Source: Fibrella aquatilis (GTDB lineage Bacteria > Bacteroidota > Bacteroidia > Cytophagales > Spirosomataceae). Taken from it: 64,000 nucleotides of DNA. Shown in pieces: positions 24,649 to 34,185 of the stretch (position 1 is the first letter of the stretch; the number at the start of each line of letters is the position of its first letter). Location of the stretch: the NCBI RefSeq assembly GCF_017353255.1, contig NZ_JAFMYU010000006.1:62001-126000 (forward strand), given 5' to 3'. The notes beneath the pieces are model-generated. The model worked only from the letters and a program-made list of their open reading frames with translations, had not been told where the DNA came from and searched no databases. The position numbers and the translations under genes are program-made.

Positions 24649-24697
24649 TTGACAAAAATTCTATTGTCAACTTTTTTGACAAAAAATTTATTGTCAA
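24649..24697. promoter_or_regulatory. Two tandem TTGACAA-N8-TTGTCAA dyads just before a start codon
   Basis: Two dyads share exact architecture: TTGACAA (24649-24655) and TTGTCAA (24664-24670), then TTGACAA (24676-24682) and TTGTCAA (24691-24697). Each has an 8-nt AT-rich spacer, and the copies are 27 bp apart. The second ends 3 bp before the ATG at 24701. The repeat of both half-sites and spacing suggests a double operator for a dimeric regulator; hairpins in the mRNA leader are the alternative. TTGACA also resembles a -35 box, but Bacteroidota promoters do not use it. Confidence 0.55.
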
Positions 24698-24700
24698 CAC

Positions 24701-25345
24701 ATGCACCTGCTCCCTTTCTATTTCGACCGAGACCCTTACCTAGTCCTTGATTTCACCGCTGCTAATCCCGATCTGGCTACGTTGAATCTGACTAACATCG
24801 ACACGTTTACCAATTACGTCTTTGGCAAGATCAGGGCGGCGGGGGCTGTGGTGGGCGTGGGTGGGTACAACGAAGACCGAGTGGTGTATAGCAATAGTCC
24901 GCACTTTACGCCCACAGGCGACGAACCCCGCTCCATTCACCTCGGCATCGACTTCTGGGCCGCAGCCGGTACGCCCGTGTTTGCCCCCGTTGATGGGGTA
25001 GTACATAGCTTTCGGGATAATGCGCAATACGCTGATTACGGCCCGACCATAATTCTGGAACACAATACCGAAGGCTTCCCGCGTTTCAGCCTCTACGGCC
25101 ATTTGTCCCGCGCCTCACTGACCGATTTGTACGACGGAAAACCGTTCCGGGCGGGTGAGAAACTGGCCGAATTCGGCCCCTACCCCGAAAATGGCGACTG
25201 GCCCCCGCACCTCCATTTCCAGCTTATGCACGATATGCTTGGCCTGCACGGCGACTACCCCGGTGTGTGCCGCCCATCGGAACGAAACGAGTGGCTGACG
25301 CGATGCCCAAATCCAAATAAGTGGCTGAATATAAGAAACTTATAA
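24701..25345 (+). CDS. M23-family metallopeptidase (LytM-like), no signal peptide
   Basis: A 214-residue protein whose C-terminal two thirds form a peptidase M23 domain. Zinc ligands are in place: H80 and D84 in HLGIDFW, H134 in YGHLS and H170/H172 in PHLHFQ. M23 enzymes usually cut peptidoglycan cross-links outside the cytoplasm, yet the N-terminus (MHLLPFYFDRDPYLVLDFT) shows no signal. The start at ATG 24701 is forced by the dyads directly upstream. The lack of a signal suggests a cytoplasmic or atypically exported enzyme. Confidence 0.85.
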   Translation: MHLLPFYFDRDPYLVLDFTAANPDLATLNLTNIDTFTNYVFGKIRAAGAVVGVGGYNEDRVVYSNSPHFTPTGDEPRSIHLGIDFWAAAGTPVFAPVDGVVHSFRDNAQYADYGPTIILEHNTEGFPRFSLYGHLSRASLTDLYDGKPFRAGEKLAEFGPYPENGDWPPHLHFQLMHDMLGLHGDYPGVCRPSERNEWLTRCPNPNKWLNIRNL

Positions 25346-25401
25346 ACAAACCTATAAGGGCTAGGTGCCCCCGTTTAAAACCTTGTATGTTTAATGGTTT
25401 A

Positions 25402-25905
25402 ATGAATCAGAATAAGCTTTTTCTGCTCCTGGCGTTGCTTTTGGGAGGCGGCATCTGGCTCTATGGCACCTACTTTGCCACGCCCCGGCCACCGCACCAA
25501 CGGCCACCGGGAGCCACCTCGCCGGGTGGGCGGCGCATGACCAAAACCGACGCCGACTGGCGGATACACCTCACGCAGGCCCAATATGCGGTGCTGCGCG
25601 AAAGCCATACCGAATGGCCCAACAGCAGCGACCTCACCCATGAAAAACGCGCTGGCATCTACGTCTGTGCCGGTTGCCGGAACCCGCTGTTTTCCTCGAA
25701 AACCAAGTTCGATTCCAACACCGGATGGCCCAGTTTCTTTGCCCCTATCGTGCCCAACGCAATCTATACCGAACCCGACGGCAACCGTACCGAAGTACGT
25801 TGCGCCGTGTGCGACGGGCACCTCGGCCACGTCTTCCCTGACGGCCCCGAACCCTCCGGCCTCCGCTACTGCATGAACGGCGACGCGATGGTGTTTGAAA
25901 AGTAG
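25402..25905 (+). CDS. msrB: Peptide-methionine (R)-S-oxide reductase, membrane-anchored
   Basis: A 167-residue MsrB reducing R-methionine sulfoxide in proteins. An N-terminal hydrophobic helix (MNQNKLFLLLALLLGGGIWL) anchors or exports it. The zinc site is C89/C92 (CAGC) and C134/C137 (CAVC), GWPSF is at 108-112, and the catalytic cysteine is C157 in RYCMNGDA. ATG 25402 is chosen; ATG 25387 would add five residues. The domain matches family length. Envelope repair is likely given the anchor. A palindrome starts at its stop. Confidence 0.93.
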   Translation: MNQNKLFLLLALLLGGGIWLYGTYFATPRPPHQRPPGATSPGGRRMTKTDADWRIHLTQAQYAVLRESHTEWPNSSDLTHEKRAGIYVCAGCRNPLFSSKTKFDSNTGWPSFFAPIVPNAIYTEPDGNRTEVRCAVCDGHLGHVFPDGPEPSGLRYCMNGDAMVFEK

Positions 25906-26004
25906 TCTAAGGTTAAAAGTCCAAGGTCTAACGTCTAAAGTTGGCTGACGCACCTATACTCTTGCGTCAGCTAACTTTAGACGTTAGACCTTGGATTTTA
26001 GACT
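25904..26004. repeat. Intergenic palindrome with GCTGACGC core, GTCTAACGT word family
   Basis: Fills the gap between convergent stops (25905 and 26013). Left arm AGTCTAAGGTTAAAAGTCC, AAGGTCTAACGTCTAAAG and GTTGGCTGACGCA; right arm is the near-perfect complement starting TGCGTCAGCTAAC. Only one or two mismatches and one base of offset are seen over about 42 bp. Confidence 0.85.
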
Positions 26005-26012
26005 CTTCTTTT

Positions 26013-26615
26013 TCAGTCTTTCAAACTGCTCAGGTACGTCTTGTTACCGTTCTTATTGATGTAGTACTTGCCACCACGGGGGCCGGTCATTACCTGTTCG
26101 CCGTTGGGGCCTTTCATGCTCCGGTCAACGGGGGCTTTGTAGTCGGCAGGGCTGGCCTTGGTTTCGGCTTTCGATGATGCCTTTGCCATTTTGTTGTCAG
26201 CTTTGGCCTCCATCTTATCGGCCTTGGCGGCTTTTTTGTCGGCCTTGGTCGTAGCAGCATCATCTTTCATCTTGGCGTCGGCTTTAGCGGCTTTCTTGTC
26301 GGCCTTCGTTATTTTGTCGTCGGCAGCCTCTTTCGCGTCTTTTTTGGCTTCCTTGGCCGCTTTTTTATCAGCTTTAGCCTGCTCCTTGGCTGCTTTGGCG
26401 GCGTCTTTACCGGCGTCGGTTTTGGCTACTTTTTCAGCTTCTTTAGCCGCTTTTTTGTCGGCCTTTGCCTGTGCTTTAGCGTCTTTGGCAGCGTCTACCT
26501 TCTCAGCTTTTTCTTTCTTGGCTTTCTCTTTTTTCGGCTTGGCATCCTGTGCCGGGGCGGCAAATGCAATCAACAAGCCAAGAAACAGGGTGAGTAATGC
26601 AACGGGCTTTTTCAT
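26013..26615 (-). CDS. Secreted Lys/Ala-rich repeat protein with PBCV basic-adaptor-like C-terminus
   Basis: A 200-residue protein: signal peptide (MKKPVALLTLFLGLLIAFAAPAQ), then about 130 residues of highly charged helix made of KADKKAAK-type repeats, then a small C-terminal motif (GPNGEQVMTGPRGGKYYINKN..). That ending, with GPRGGKYYIN, GN and TYL, resembles the 'PBCV-specific basic adaptor' domain, which is also found at the end of bacterial secreted proteins. The helix could bind nucleic acid or polyanionic cell-surface material; function unknown. The mirror-image reading on the plus strand (alternating Ala/Ser/Leu) is an artefact of the repeats. Confidence 0.8.
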   Translation of the reverse strand: MKKPVALLTLFLGLLIAFAAPAQDAKPKKEKAKKEKAEKVDAAKDAKAQAKADKKAAKEAEKVAKTDAGKDAAKAAKEQAKADKKAAKEAKKDAKEAADDKITKADKKAAKADAKMKDDAATTKADKKAAKADKMEAKADNKMAKASSKAETKASPADYKAPVDRSMKGPNGEQVMTGPRGGKYYINKNGNKTYLSSLKD

Positions 26616-26713
26616 GAAAATCGATTTGATAAGTGGTTAAGAAAACTGGTTTCGGTACTTCGACGGAAATGTGCGGCAAAAGTCGCAGGAAAACAACGAG
26701 TTAAGGGAAATTT

Positions 26714-26833
26714 AAGAGGTGAGAGGCAAGAGGTGAGAAGCAAGAGCCAAGAGATGCTAACGCAAGTGTCCTCCTGCTGCACCAGCAAACCAGTCAGCAA
26801 CTCTTGCCTCTTGGCTCTCACCTCTTGGCTCTT
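26714..26833. repeat. Intergenic palindrome, AAGAGGTGAGA word family
   Basis: Lies between divergent genes (starts 26615 and 26866). Left arm has AAGAGGTGAGAGGCAAGAGG and AAGCAAGAGCCAAGAG; the right arm has their complements CTCTTGCCTCTTGGCTCTC. The centre contains GATGCTAACGCA and GTCAGCAAC, echoes of the GCTGACGC core. Promoters must lie within or beside it, as it ends only 33 bp from the recQ start. Confidence 0.75.
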
Positions 26834-26865
26834 TTTCGTATCTTCGTATACCTTATTTCCGCCGT

Positions 26866-29013
<2,148 letters not shown>

Positions 29014-29042
29014 TCGTAACTAGCTGATAAATAAAGTCAGCT

Positions 29043-29744
29043 ATGAAACAGATAACACCGTCGCTGTACCAGATCTCACTGGGAGCCGTCAATGTGTTTG
29101 TGATCAAAGACAGCGACGGGCTAACGCTGATCGACACGGGCTACAAGGATAGTACAGACAAAATCGTTGCGGCCATTCGCAAGAGGGGCGAAAACCCGGA
29201 AGCCATCAGGCAGATCATCCTGACCCACGCCCACCCCGATCACGCAGGAAGTGCGGCCGCGATTAAAAACAGGCTGGGTGTTCCGCTGTTGGCGCATGAG
29301 CAGGATGCGGCGCTGGTGGCACAGGGTGTTGGTGGACGGTCGGCCATTACCGTGTCACCGGGAATCATTAACTGGCTCATATTCAAGTTGCTCATAAAAA
29401 ATATGAGTCCTGCTATCGAAGCGGCGACGGTAGATCAGACGCTACAGCACAACGACGTACTCCCCATTGCGGGCGGACTTCAGGTGCTACATACGCCCGG
29501 CCACAGCGCAGGCCACATTGCGCTGTTACTTCAGAAAGAAGGCGTGTTGATAGCAGGAGATCTCTGTGCAAACGTCGTTGGCCTCGATCTCAGCACCGTC
29601 TACGAAGACCGCGCCCTGGGTATCGAAAGCATTTTGGCCGTTTCTAAACACAAGTTCGATAAAGCCGTTTTTGGTCATGGCACTACGTTAACCGGGCAGG
29701 CTAATCGTACATTAGAAGCCAAATTCAAGGACCTCCGAGCGTAA
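29043..29744 (+). CDS. Metallo-beta-lactamase-fold hydrolase
   Basis: A 233-residue cytoplasmic MBL-fold protein. The metal motif THAHPDHAGS has H62, H64, D66 and H67; further ligand positions are in LHTPGHSAGHIALL and the final VFGHGTT. LIAGDLCAN is the usual aspartate-bearing strand. It resembles YflN-type hydrolases of unknown substrate; glyoxalase II is less likely given the short C-terminus. It lies between recQ and the VWA gene. Confidence 0.88.
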   Translation: MKQITPSLYQISLGAVNVFVIKDSDGLTLIDTGYKDSTDKIVAAIRKRGENPEAIRQIILTHAHPDHAGSAAAIKNRLGVPLLAHEQDAALVAQGVGGRSAITVSPGIINWLIFKLLIKNMSPAIEAATVDQTLQHNDVLPIAGGLQVLHTPGHSAGHIALLLQKEGVLIAGDLCANVVGLDLSTVYEDRALGIESILAVSKHKFDKAVFGHGTTLTGQANRTLEAKFKDLRA

Positions 29745-29768
29745 TAGGCTCCCCTAGCTAATCAACCC

Positions 29769-30890
29769 GTGATCACCCGCCGCACCTCCCTATCACACAA
29801 TATTGTGGCGTTTTGCCGCTTTTTGCGGGCAAACGGGATGGGTATTGGCCCTGACGAAGAAGCGTCAGCTTTGTTAGCATTAGCTACTATCAGGTTGGGA
29901 GACCGGGATGAGTTTCGGCTGGCGTTGCGCACGGTACTCTGTCGGCGGGCAAGTGACCTGGAGGCGTTTGACACGCTGTTTGCGCAATACTGGAAAGAAC
30001 TGGAAAAGGCCGTTGACGCCAAGCGCAAGGACGACCCAAAGCAAAAACAACGTACTCAGCCCAAGCAGGGACCTGATTTTAACCAGTTGAAATCGTGGCT
30101 CTATGGCAACAAACCTACCGAAGAAACCAGCCTCGTTACCTACTCCACGCAGCAGAATCTGGCGCAGCAGGATTTTGCCACCATTAGCGCCGACGACCTG
30201 CAAGCGGTGATGCAATATATCCGCGAACTGTCACTCACGCTGGCCCGCCAGGCCAATCGTCGCCACCAAAAAACCGCATCAGCCCGCCGCTTCGACCTGC
30301 CCCGTACGCTACGAAAGAACCTCCGGCGGGGGGGCGAGCTGATTGATTTGGCGTATCAGAAACCCCGCAAAAACCGCCTCAACGTGGTCATTTTGGCCGA
30401 CGTAAGCCAGTCGATGGATCTGTACAGCACGTTTCTGATTCAGTTCATGTACGCCTTTCAGTCGGTGTATCGGCGCATCGACACGTTTGTATTCAGCACC
30501 GAGTTGCACCGAATCTCATCGGCGCTCAAGAGCCGACCCTTCACCGATGCCCTGCAACACGTAGCCGAAACGGCACCGGGTTGGGGCGGCGGCACCCGGA
30601 TTGGCGCTTCGCTGGAACAGTTTGTGGATGAGCATCTGTCGCTGGTGAACAACCACACCCTCGTGCTCATTCTCAGCGACGGCTGGGACACCGATGACCC
30701 ACAACGCCTCACCGACAGTTTAAGGCGTATTAAGACAAAAGCTAAAAAGCTGGTATGGCTTAACCCCCTCGCGGGCAGTCCCACCTTCGAGCCTACCACT
30801 GCCGCCATGCAGGCTGCCCTGCCCCTGCTCGATGGTTTCGCCGCCGTACACAACGTAGCAAGTCTGCGGGCGCTGGGGAGGTGGCTTTGA
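29769..30890 (+). CDS. VWA domain-containing protein (CoxE-like)
   Basis: A 373-residue protein starting at GTG 29769. The N-terminal part (SHNIVAFCRFLRANGMGIGPDE) and the C-terminal von Willebrand A domain match CoxE-like proteins. MIDAS residues are D211, S213 and S215 in ILADVSQSMDLYS, with a later ILSDGWDTDDP. CoxE-type proteins usually work with a MoxR AAA+ ATPase in metalloenzyme maturation; no such ATPase gene is in the window. It follows the MBL gene by 24 bp and converges with the Spy-like gene across a palindrome. Confidence 0.86.
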   Translation: MITRRTSLSHNIVAFCRFLRANGMGIGPDEEASALLALATIRLGDRDEFRLALRTVLCRRASDLEAFDTLFAQYWKELEKAVDAKRKDDPKQKQRTQPKQGPDFNQLKSWLYGNKPTEETSLVTYSTQQNLAQQDFATISADDLQAVMQYIRELSLTLARQANRRHQKTASARRFDLPRTLRKNLRRGGELIDLAYQKPRKNRLNVVILADVSQSMDLYSTFLIQFMYAFQSVYRRIDTFVFSTELHRISSALKSRPFTDALQHVAETAPGWGGGTRIGASLEQFVDEHLSLVNNHTLVLILSDGWDTDDPQRLTDSLRRIKTKAKKLVWLNPLAGSPTFEPTTAAMQAALPLLDGFAAVHNVASLRALGRWL

Positions 30891-31005
30891 AGGAGGAAAG
30901 GTAGGAAGGGAGAAATGGAACAAGGTTGCTGACGCAGGTTTTATGTTTTGGCGTCAGCAACCTTGTTCCATTTCTCCTTTTCTCCCTTCCTGCCTTTCCT
31001 CCTTT
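30890..31005. repeat. Intergenic palindrome with GCTGACGC core, GGAGGAAAGG word family
   Basis: Stop-to-stop between convergent genes (30890 and 31009). The inner 27 bp are perfect: 30909-30935 pairs with 30951-30977, around a 15-nt loop. The inner end is GGTTGCTGACGC. The outer arms are purine-rich GGAGGAAAGG/GGAAGGG words against pyrimidine complements. Confidence 0.9.
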
Positions 31006-31008
31006 CCC

Positions 31009-31446
31009 TCAATCCTGATTCGTATTGAGCTTTTCCAGCAGCCGACGGTTAAAATCACGTTCGGCTTTGTAGAGTTCCTGAAGTTGGGCTGGACTAATTA
31101 CCTTCAAAAAGCGCGGCATGTACTCGTCGTCCAGATCAGCAATTTTCTGCTTCGACGCATTGATATCTTTCAATTGATTCAACAAGTCGGCGTCGTTTAA
31201 TTTCTGCACACCCTGCCGCGAATTTTCACCCATCAACTGACGTACCCGCCGGTTGAGGTCTTTCTTCTTGCCGTTGTAATCGTTGTAGATCGCCCAAAAT
31301 TGGGGTGCCTGCTCGGTGGTCAGGTTCAACCGATTGGTGATATACCCAATCTTGGCCGACTCAATACGCTGGCTGTCATTTTGGGCAGACACGCTTCCTA
31401 CAGACAGGGTAGTCAACAGCAAAAGGCTCACTAATAGGTGCTTCAT
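31009..31446 (-). CDS. Secreted Spy/CpxP-like helical protein
   Basis: A 145-residue exported protein: signal MKHLLVSLLLLTTLSVGSVSAQ, then all-helical charged sequence (IGYITNRLNLTTEQAPQFWAIYNDYNGKKKDLNRRVRQL). The LNLTxEQAxxFW pattern recalls LTxxQ motifs of Spy/CpxP periplasmic chaperones and is common in Bacteroidota proteins encoded after sigma/anti-sigma pairs. Start 23 bp after the preceding membrane-protein gene supports one operon. A role in envelope stress is inferred. Confidence 0.8.
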   Translation of the reverse strand: MKHLLVSLLLLTTLSVGSVSAQNDSQRIESAKIGYITNRLNLTTEQAPQFWAIYNDYNGKKKDLNRRVRQLMGENSRQGVQKLNDADLLNQLKDINASKQKIADLDDEYMPRFLKVISPAQLQELYKAERDFNRRLLEKLNTNQD

Positions 31447-31469
31447 AAGTGTAGGTCGTAAAATTTAGC

Positions 31470-31967
31470 TCATGAACCGGCGTTAAGCTGTTCATTATCA
31501 ATATTTTGCATATCCAGATACTGTCGGATAGCGTCAGGTTTCAGGTCAAGGTACTTAATTGTTGTTGAGTCATCCATCATCGACGCATCGGCGGCGGGGG
31601 TACTGGCAATCTCGTCGGGATTCAGGCCTTGCTCATCGAGATAAGCCACAATAGCCGCATCACTTACGCCACTCAACGTTTCGCGGCCAATAGAATCCTG
31701 CCGTTGCGGCCAGGTTACATACACCAATGCCGCCACTAGGCCAGCTCCCGCCAGTGAAGCCAATGTGCGCCCCCATGACCAGCTCACCAACGGACCCGCA
31801 TGGGCTTCTTCCTGCTTGCGCTGATCAGCAATCCGGGCTTGCACCCGCGAGGCCAGCGAATCGAAATACTGATCGGGTACGCCCTGCCCCGTAGCCTCAA
31901 ACGGATGCTGCCGAAGGGGATGCCCTGCGTCGAGCTCATCAAGCCGGAATGGTGGTTTCGTATTCAT
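31470..31967 (-). CDS. Single-pass membrane protein, probable anti-sigma factor
   Basis: A 165-residue protein with a cytoplasmic N-terminus of about 67 residues (PPFRLDELDAGHPLRQHPF), one membrane helix at about 68-86 (TLASLAGAGLVAALVYVTW) and a short acidic exterior part with repeated YLD-type helices (IVAYLDEQGLNPDEI, AIRQYLDMQNIDNEQL). Size, topology and position directly after an RpoE-like sigma gene (30-bp gap) fit an anti-sigma factor, but no zinc-binding ZAS motif is seen. Identity is therefore contextual. Confidence 0.65.
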   Translation of the reverse strand: MNTKPPFRLDELDAGHPLRQHPFEATGQGVPDQYFDSLASRVQARIADQRKQEEAHAGPLVSWSWGRTLASLAGAGLVAALVYVTWPQRQDSIGRETLSGVSDAAIVAYLDEQGLNPDEIASTPAADASMMDDSTTIKYLDLKPDAIRQYLDMQNIDNEQLNAGS

Positions 31968-31997
31968 AACTATTGGACGTTCAGGCTATGCCGAAGT

Positions 31998-32558
31998 TTA
32001 ACGGTTGGTTAAAAAATCCTCTATTTTTTTAACCGCCAGGTGGTATGATGCCTTCAACGCCCCGACTGATGTACCGGTGATTTCAGAAATCTCTTCGTAC
32101 TTCATGTCGTCGAAATATTTCATGTTAAATACCAGGCGCTGTTTGTCGGGCAGTTTCAGCAGGGCTTTTTGCAAGGCAAGTTGTACCTCCTCGCCGCTGG
32201 GGTCATTACCGCTGGTCACGTAGTCAGCGTTGGTTTCTAATTTCTCCATCAACTCCCCTTCCACATCGCCAATGGGCAGAAAAAACCGGCGGCGTTTCTT
32301 GTTCAGGAAGTTCAGGCATTCGTTGGTGGCAATGCGGTAAATCCACGTATACAACTGACTATCACCCCGAAACTGTTCCAGGCTCGCCCACACCTTCACA
32401 AACGTATCCTGCACCAGGTCGTCGGCATCGTCGTGGTCGATCACCATCTTACGGATATGCCAATAGATCTTCTGCTGATACATTTTGACCAGCATATTGA
32501 AGGCATAATTCCGGCTCGACGGATCGCGGTATTTTTCGAGTAATTCCTTGTCAGTCAT
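31998..32558 (-). CDS. RpoE-like sigma-70 family RNA polymerase factor
   Basis: A 186-residue ECF sigma factor. Region 2: AFNMLVKMYQQKIYWHIRKM, DDADDLVQDTFVKVWASLEQFRGDSQLYTWIYRIATNECLNFL; region 4: LPDKQRLVFNMKYFDDMKYEEISEITGTSVGALKASYHLAVKKIE. ATG 32558 (MTDKELLEKY) is the family start; the longer open frame reads palindrome words. It heads a three-gene operon with the putative anti-sigma and the Spy-like protein, suggesting an envelope-stress regulon. Confidence 0.93.
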   Translation of the reverse strand: MTDKELLEKYRDPSSRNYAFNMLVKMYQQKIYWHIRKMVIDHDDADDLVQDTFVKVWASLEQFRGDSQLYTWIYRIATNECLNFLNKKRRRFFLPIGDVEGELMEKLETNADYVTSGNDPSGEEVQLALQKALLKLPDKQRLVFNMKYFDDMKYEEISEITGTSVGALKASYHLAVKKIEDFLTNR

Positions 32559-32562
32559 TGTT

Positions 32563-32644
32563 AAGAGTGGTGAGTGGTGAGTACTAAGTGGTGAGTTAGC
32601 TGACGCAAAGCACGCACCACTTAGCACTTACCACTCACCACTTA
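32563..32644. repeat. Intergenic palindrome with GCTGACGC core, AGTGGTGAGT word family
   Basis: Between the transketolase C-subunit (ends 32642) and the sigma gene start (32558), both leftward. Left: AAGAGTGGTGAGTGGTGAG, ACTAAGTGGTGAG, TTAGCTGACGC; right: CACCACTTAGCACTTACC, ACTCACCACTTA. Arms are offset by a few bases, and the right arm overlaps the transketolase stop codon. Confidence 0.75.
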
Positions 32645-33595
32645 TTTCCTTGCCATCGCCTTCTTAACGGCTTCAACAATATTGGCGGCTTTGAGGCCGT
32701 ATTTTTCGAGTAGCTGGTCGGGGGTGCCGCTCTCGCCGAAGGTGTCTTTCGTACCTACGAACTCCTGAGGACGCGGCAAATTTTGCGCCAACACGTGAGC
32801 GATACTTTCGCCAAGCCCACCCAGAATATTGTGTTCTTCTACAGAAACAGCGCAGCCCGTTTTCTTGACCGAATTCAAAATCGCCTCCGAATCCAGCGGC
32901 TTGATCGTGTGAATGTTAATCAGGTCGATTTCGATGCCTTCGGCAGCCAGTTGCTCGCCCGCCAGCACAGCTTCCCATACCAGGTTGCCCGTTACAAACA
33001 CCGAGCAGGCATCGCCTTCGTTCATGTGCCAGGCCTTTCCGATCTCGAATTTCTGGTCGGCGGGGGTGAACACCGGCAGCACCGGGCGACCAAAACGCAG
33101 GTATACCGGCCCCACGTGTTCGGCAATGGCCAGGGTAGCGGCTTTGGTTTGGTTGTAATCGCAGGTGCAGATGACAGTCATATTGGGCAGCATTTTCATC
33201 ATGCCCAGGTCTTCCAGAATCTGGTGTGTGGCCCCGTCTTCGCCCAAGGTAAGCCCCGAGTGCGACGCGCATATTTTTACGTTCTTCTCCGAGTAGGCCA
33301 CCGACTGCCGGATTTGGTCATACACCCGCCCCGTAGCGAAGTTGGCGAACGTGGTCGCAAACGGAATGTGCCCCCCAATGGTCAACCCCGCCGACACGCC
33401 GATCATGTTAGCCTCGGCAATGCCGCACTGGATGAACCGATCCGGGAAGTCCTTAATGAAGGCATCCAGTTTGAGCGATCCGGCCAAATCGGCGGTGAGG
33501 GCCACCACATTCGGGTTGGTTTTGCCCAGTTCATGCATCCCCGCGCCAAACCCTGACCGGGTGTCTTTCTTGTCTGTGTAGTCGAATTTTTTCAT
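32642..33595 (-). CDS. Transketolase, C-terminal subunit
   Basis: A 317-residue protein with the pyrimidine-binding and C-terminal domains of transketolase (two-polypeptide form). Seen: GFGAGMHELGKTNPNVVALTADL, FIQCGIAEANMIGVSAGL with the catalytic glutamate of the GIAE motif, FATFANFATGRVYDQIRQS-type residues, SHSGLTLGEDGATHQ, and the C-terminal IDLINIHTIKPLD. ATG 33595 is preferred to the upstream TTG. Partner is the N-terminal subunit at 35228-36085. In most genomes the two genes are adjacent; here a 1.5-kb AT-rich cassette lies between them. Confidence 0.93.
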   Translation of the reverse strand: MKKFDYTDKKDTRSGFGAGMHELGKTNPNVVALTADLAGSLKLDAFIKDFPDRFIQCGIAEANMIGVSAGLTIGGHIPFATTFANFATGRVYDQIRQSVAYSEKNVKICASHSGLTLGEDGATHQILEDLGMMKMLPNMTVICTCDYNQTKAATLAIAEHVGPVYLRFGRPVLPVFTPADQKFEIGKAWHMNEGDACSVFVTGNLVWEAVLAGEQLAAEGIEIDLINIHTIKPLDSEAILNSVKKTGCAVSVEEHNILGGLGESIAHVLAQNLPRPQEFVGTKDTFGESGTPDQLLEKYGLKAANIVEAVKKAMARK

Positions 33596-33600
33596 GCTTA

Positions 33601-34185
33601 TCAAATAGTCGCCGAGGCGATGGTCTGCAATGTACTCAAGAAATACCGCGCCGACGGGCAGTTGGGGTGCACGGCGGCGCGTTCAATGGTGAAGCCGTTA
33701 TTAATCATTGCGCTGGCAAATCCTTTTTTATCGGAAATTCCTCGCTGTATGTAAGTCATTCGTAATTCACTCAAATGAATTGCAGGCTTATTAATAATCT
33801 GTGGCTTTTCACAATAGAATGCCGTATTAAATAATATTGATAAAGTAGCTGAATCAGCCAGGAACCATGCCTCAAGTTCTTGAATAGCCAAACAAACCGA
33901 CATATTATCTGCTCGCTGAATTTCTGCTTTTATCCTTGCTACTGATTCCAAGCTCTCTGGTTCATCTAAATCACGCAACACAACAATGTGGTCTGCGCCC
34001 AGGTCACGCAGTGTCTGTACTTGGCTTAACATTCGCTTGCTACTTTGCGTCAAATTACCCTTACCACCCATATTGATAATATCATCAACAAGTTCAATTT
34101 TTTTGAGCGCTAAATAATTTCGGAACGCAATTGATTTCAGGACAATACGCTCACAATCTCCTTCAACAATGATTCCAATTCTCAC
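33601..34185 (-). CDS. DUF4276-family TOPRIM-like protein (putative effector of an AAA/TOPRIM module)
   Basis: A 194-residue protein with a TOPRIM-like pattern: E8 and E12 in IIVEGDCERIVL, then D72 and D74 in VVLRDLDEPE. CLAIQELEAWFLADS (98-112) is characteristic of DUF4276. TOPRIM folds cut or act on nucleic acid, and this family is typically encoded right after an AAA-type ATPase, as here. The start GTG 34185 overlaps the ATPase stop as GTGA, with AGGAGG at 34195-34200, a strong Shine-Dalgarno rarely seen in this genome. Composition is visibly AT-rich against neighbours. It ends 6 bp before the transketolase C-subunit start. A defence role is inference. Confidence 0.82.
   Translation of the reverse strand: MRIGIIVEGDCERIVLKSIAFRNYLALKKIELVDDIINMGGKGNLTQSSKRMLSQVQTLRDLGADHIVVLRDLDEPESLESVARIKAEIQRADNMSVCLAIQELEAWFLADSATLSILFNTAFYCEKPQIINKPAIHLSELRMTYIQRGISDKKGFASAMINNGFTIERAAVHPNCPSARYFLSTLQTIASATI

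Noticed and set aside
24649-24655. TTGACA as a sigma-70 -35 box
   Set aside because: Bacteroidota primary promoters use TTTG/TAnnTTTG, and both halves of the dyads repeat exactly, which fits a regulator site or hairpin better.
26158-26640. Ala/Ser/Leu-rich plus-strand frame that looks like a membrane protein
   Set aside because: It is the complement of the Lys/Ala repeat gene; the apparent hydrophobic helices come from the repeated codons.
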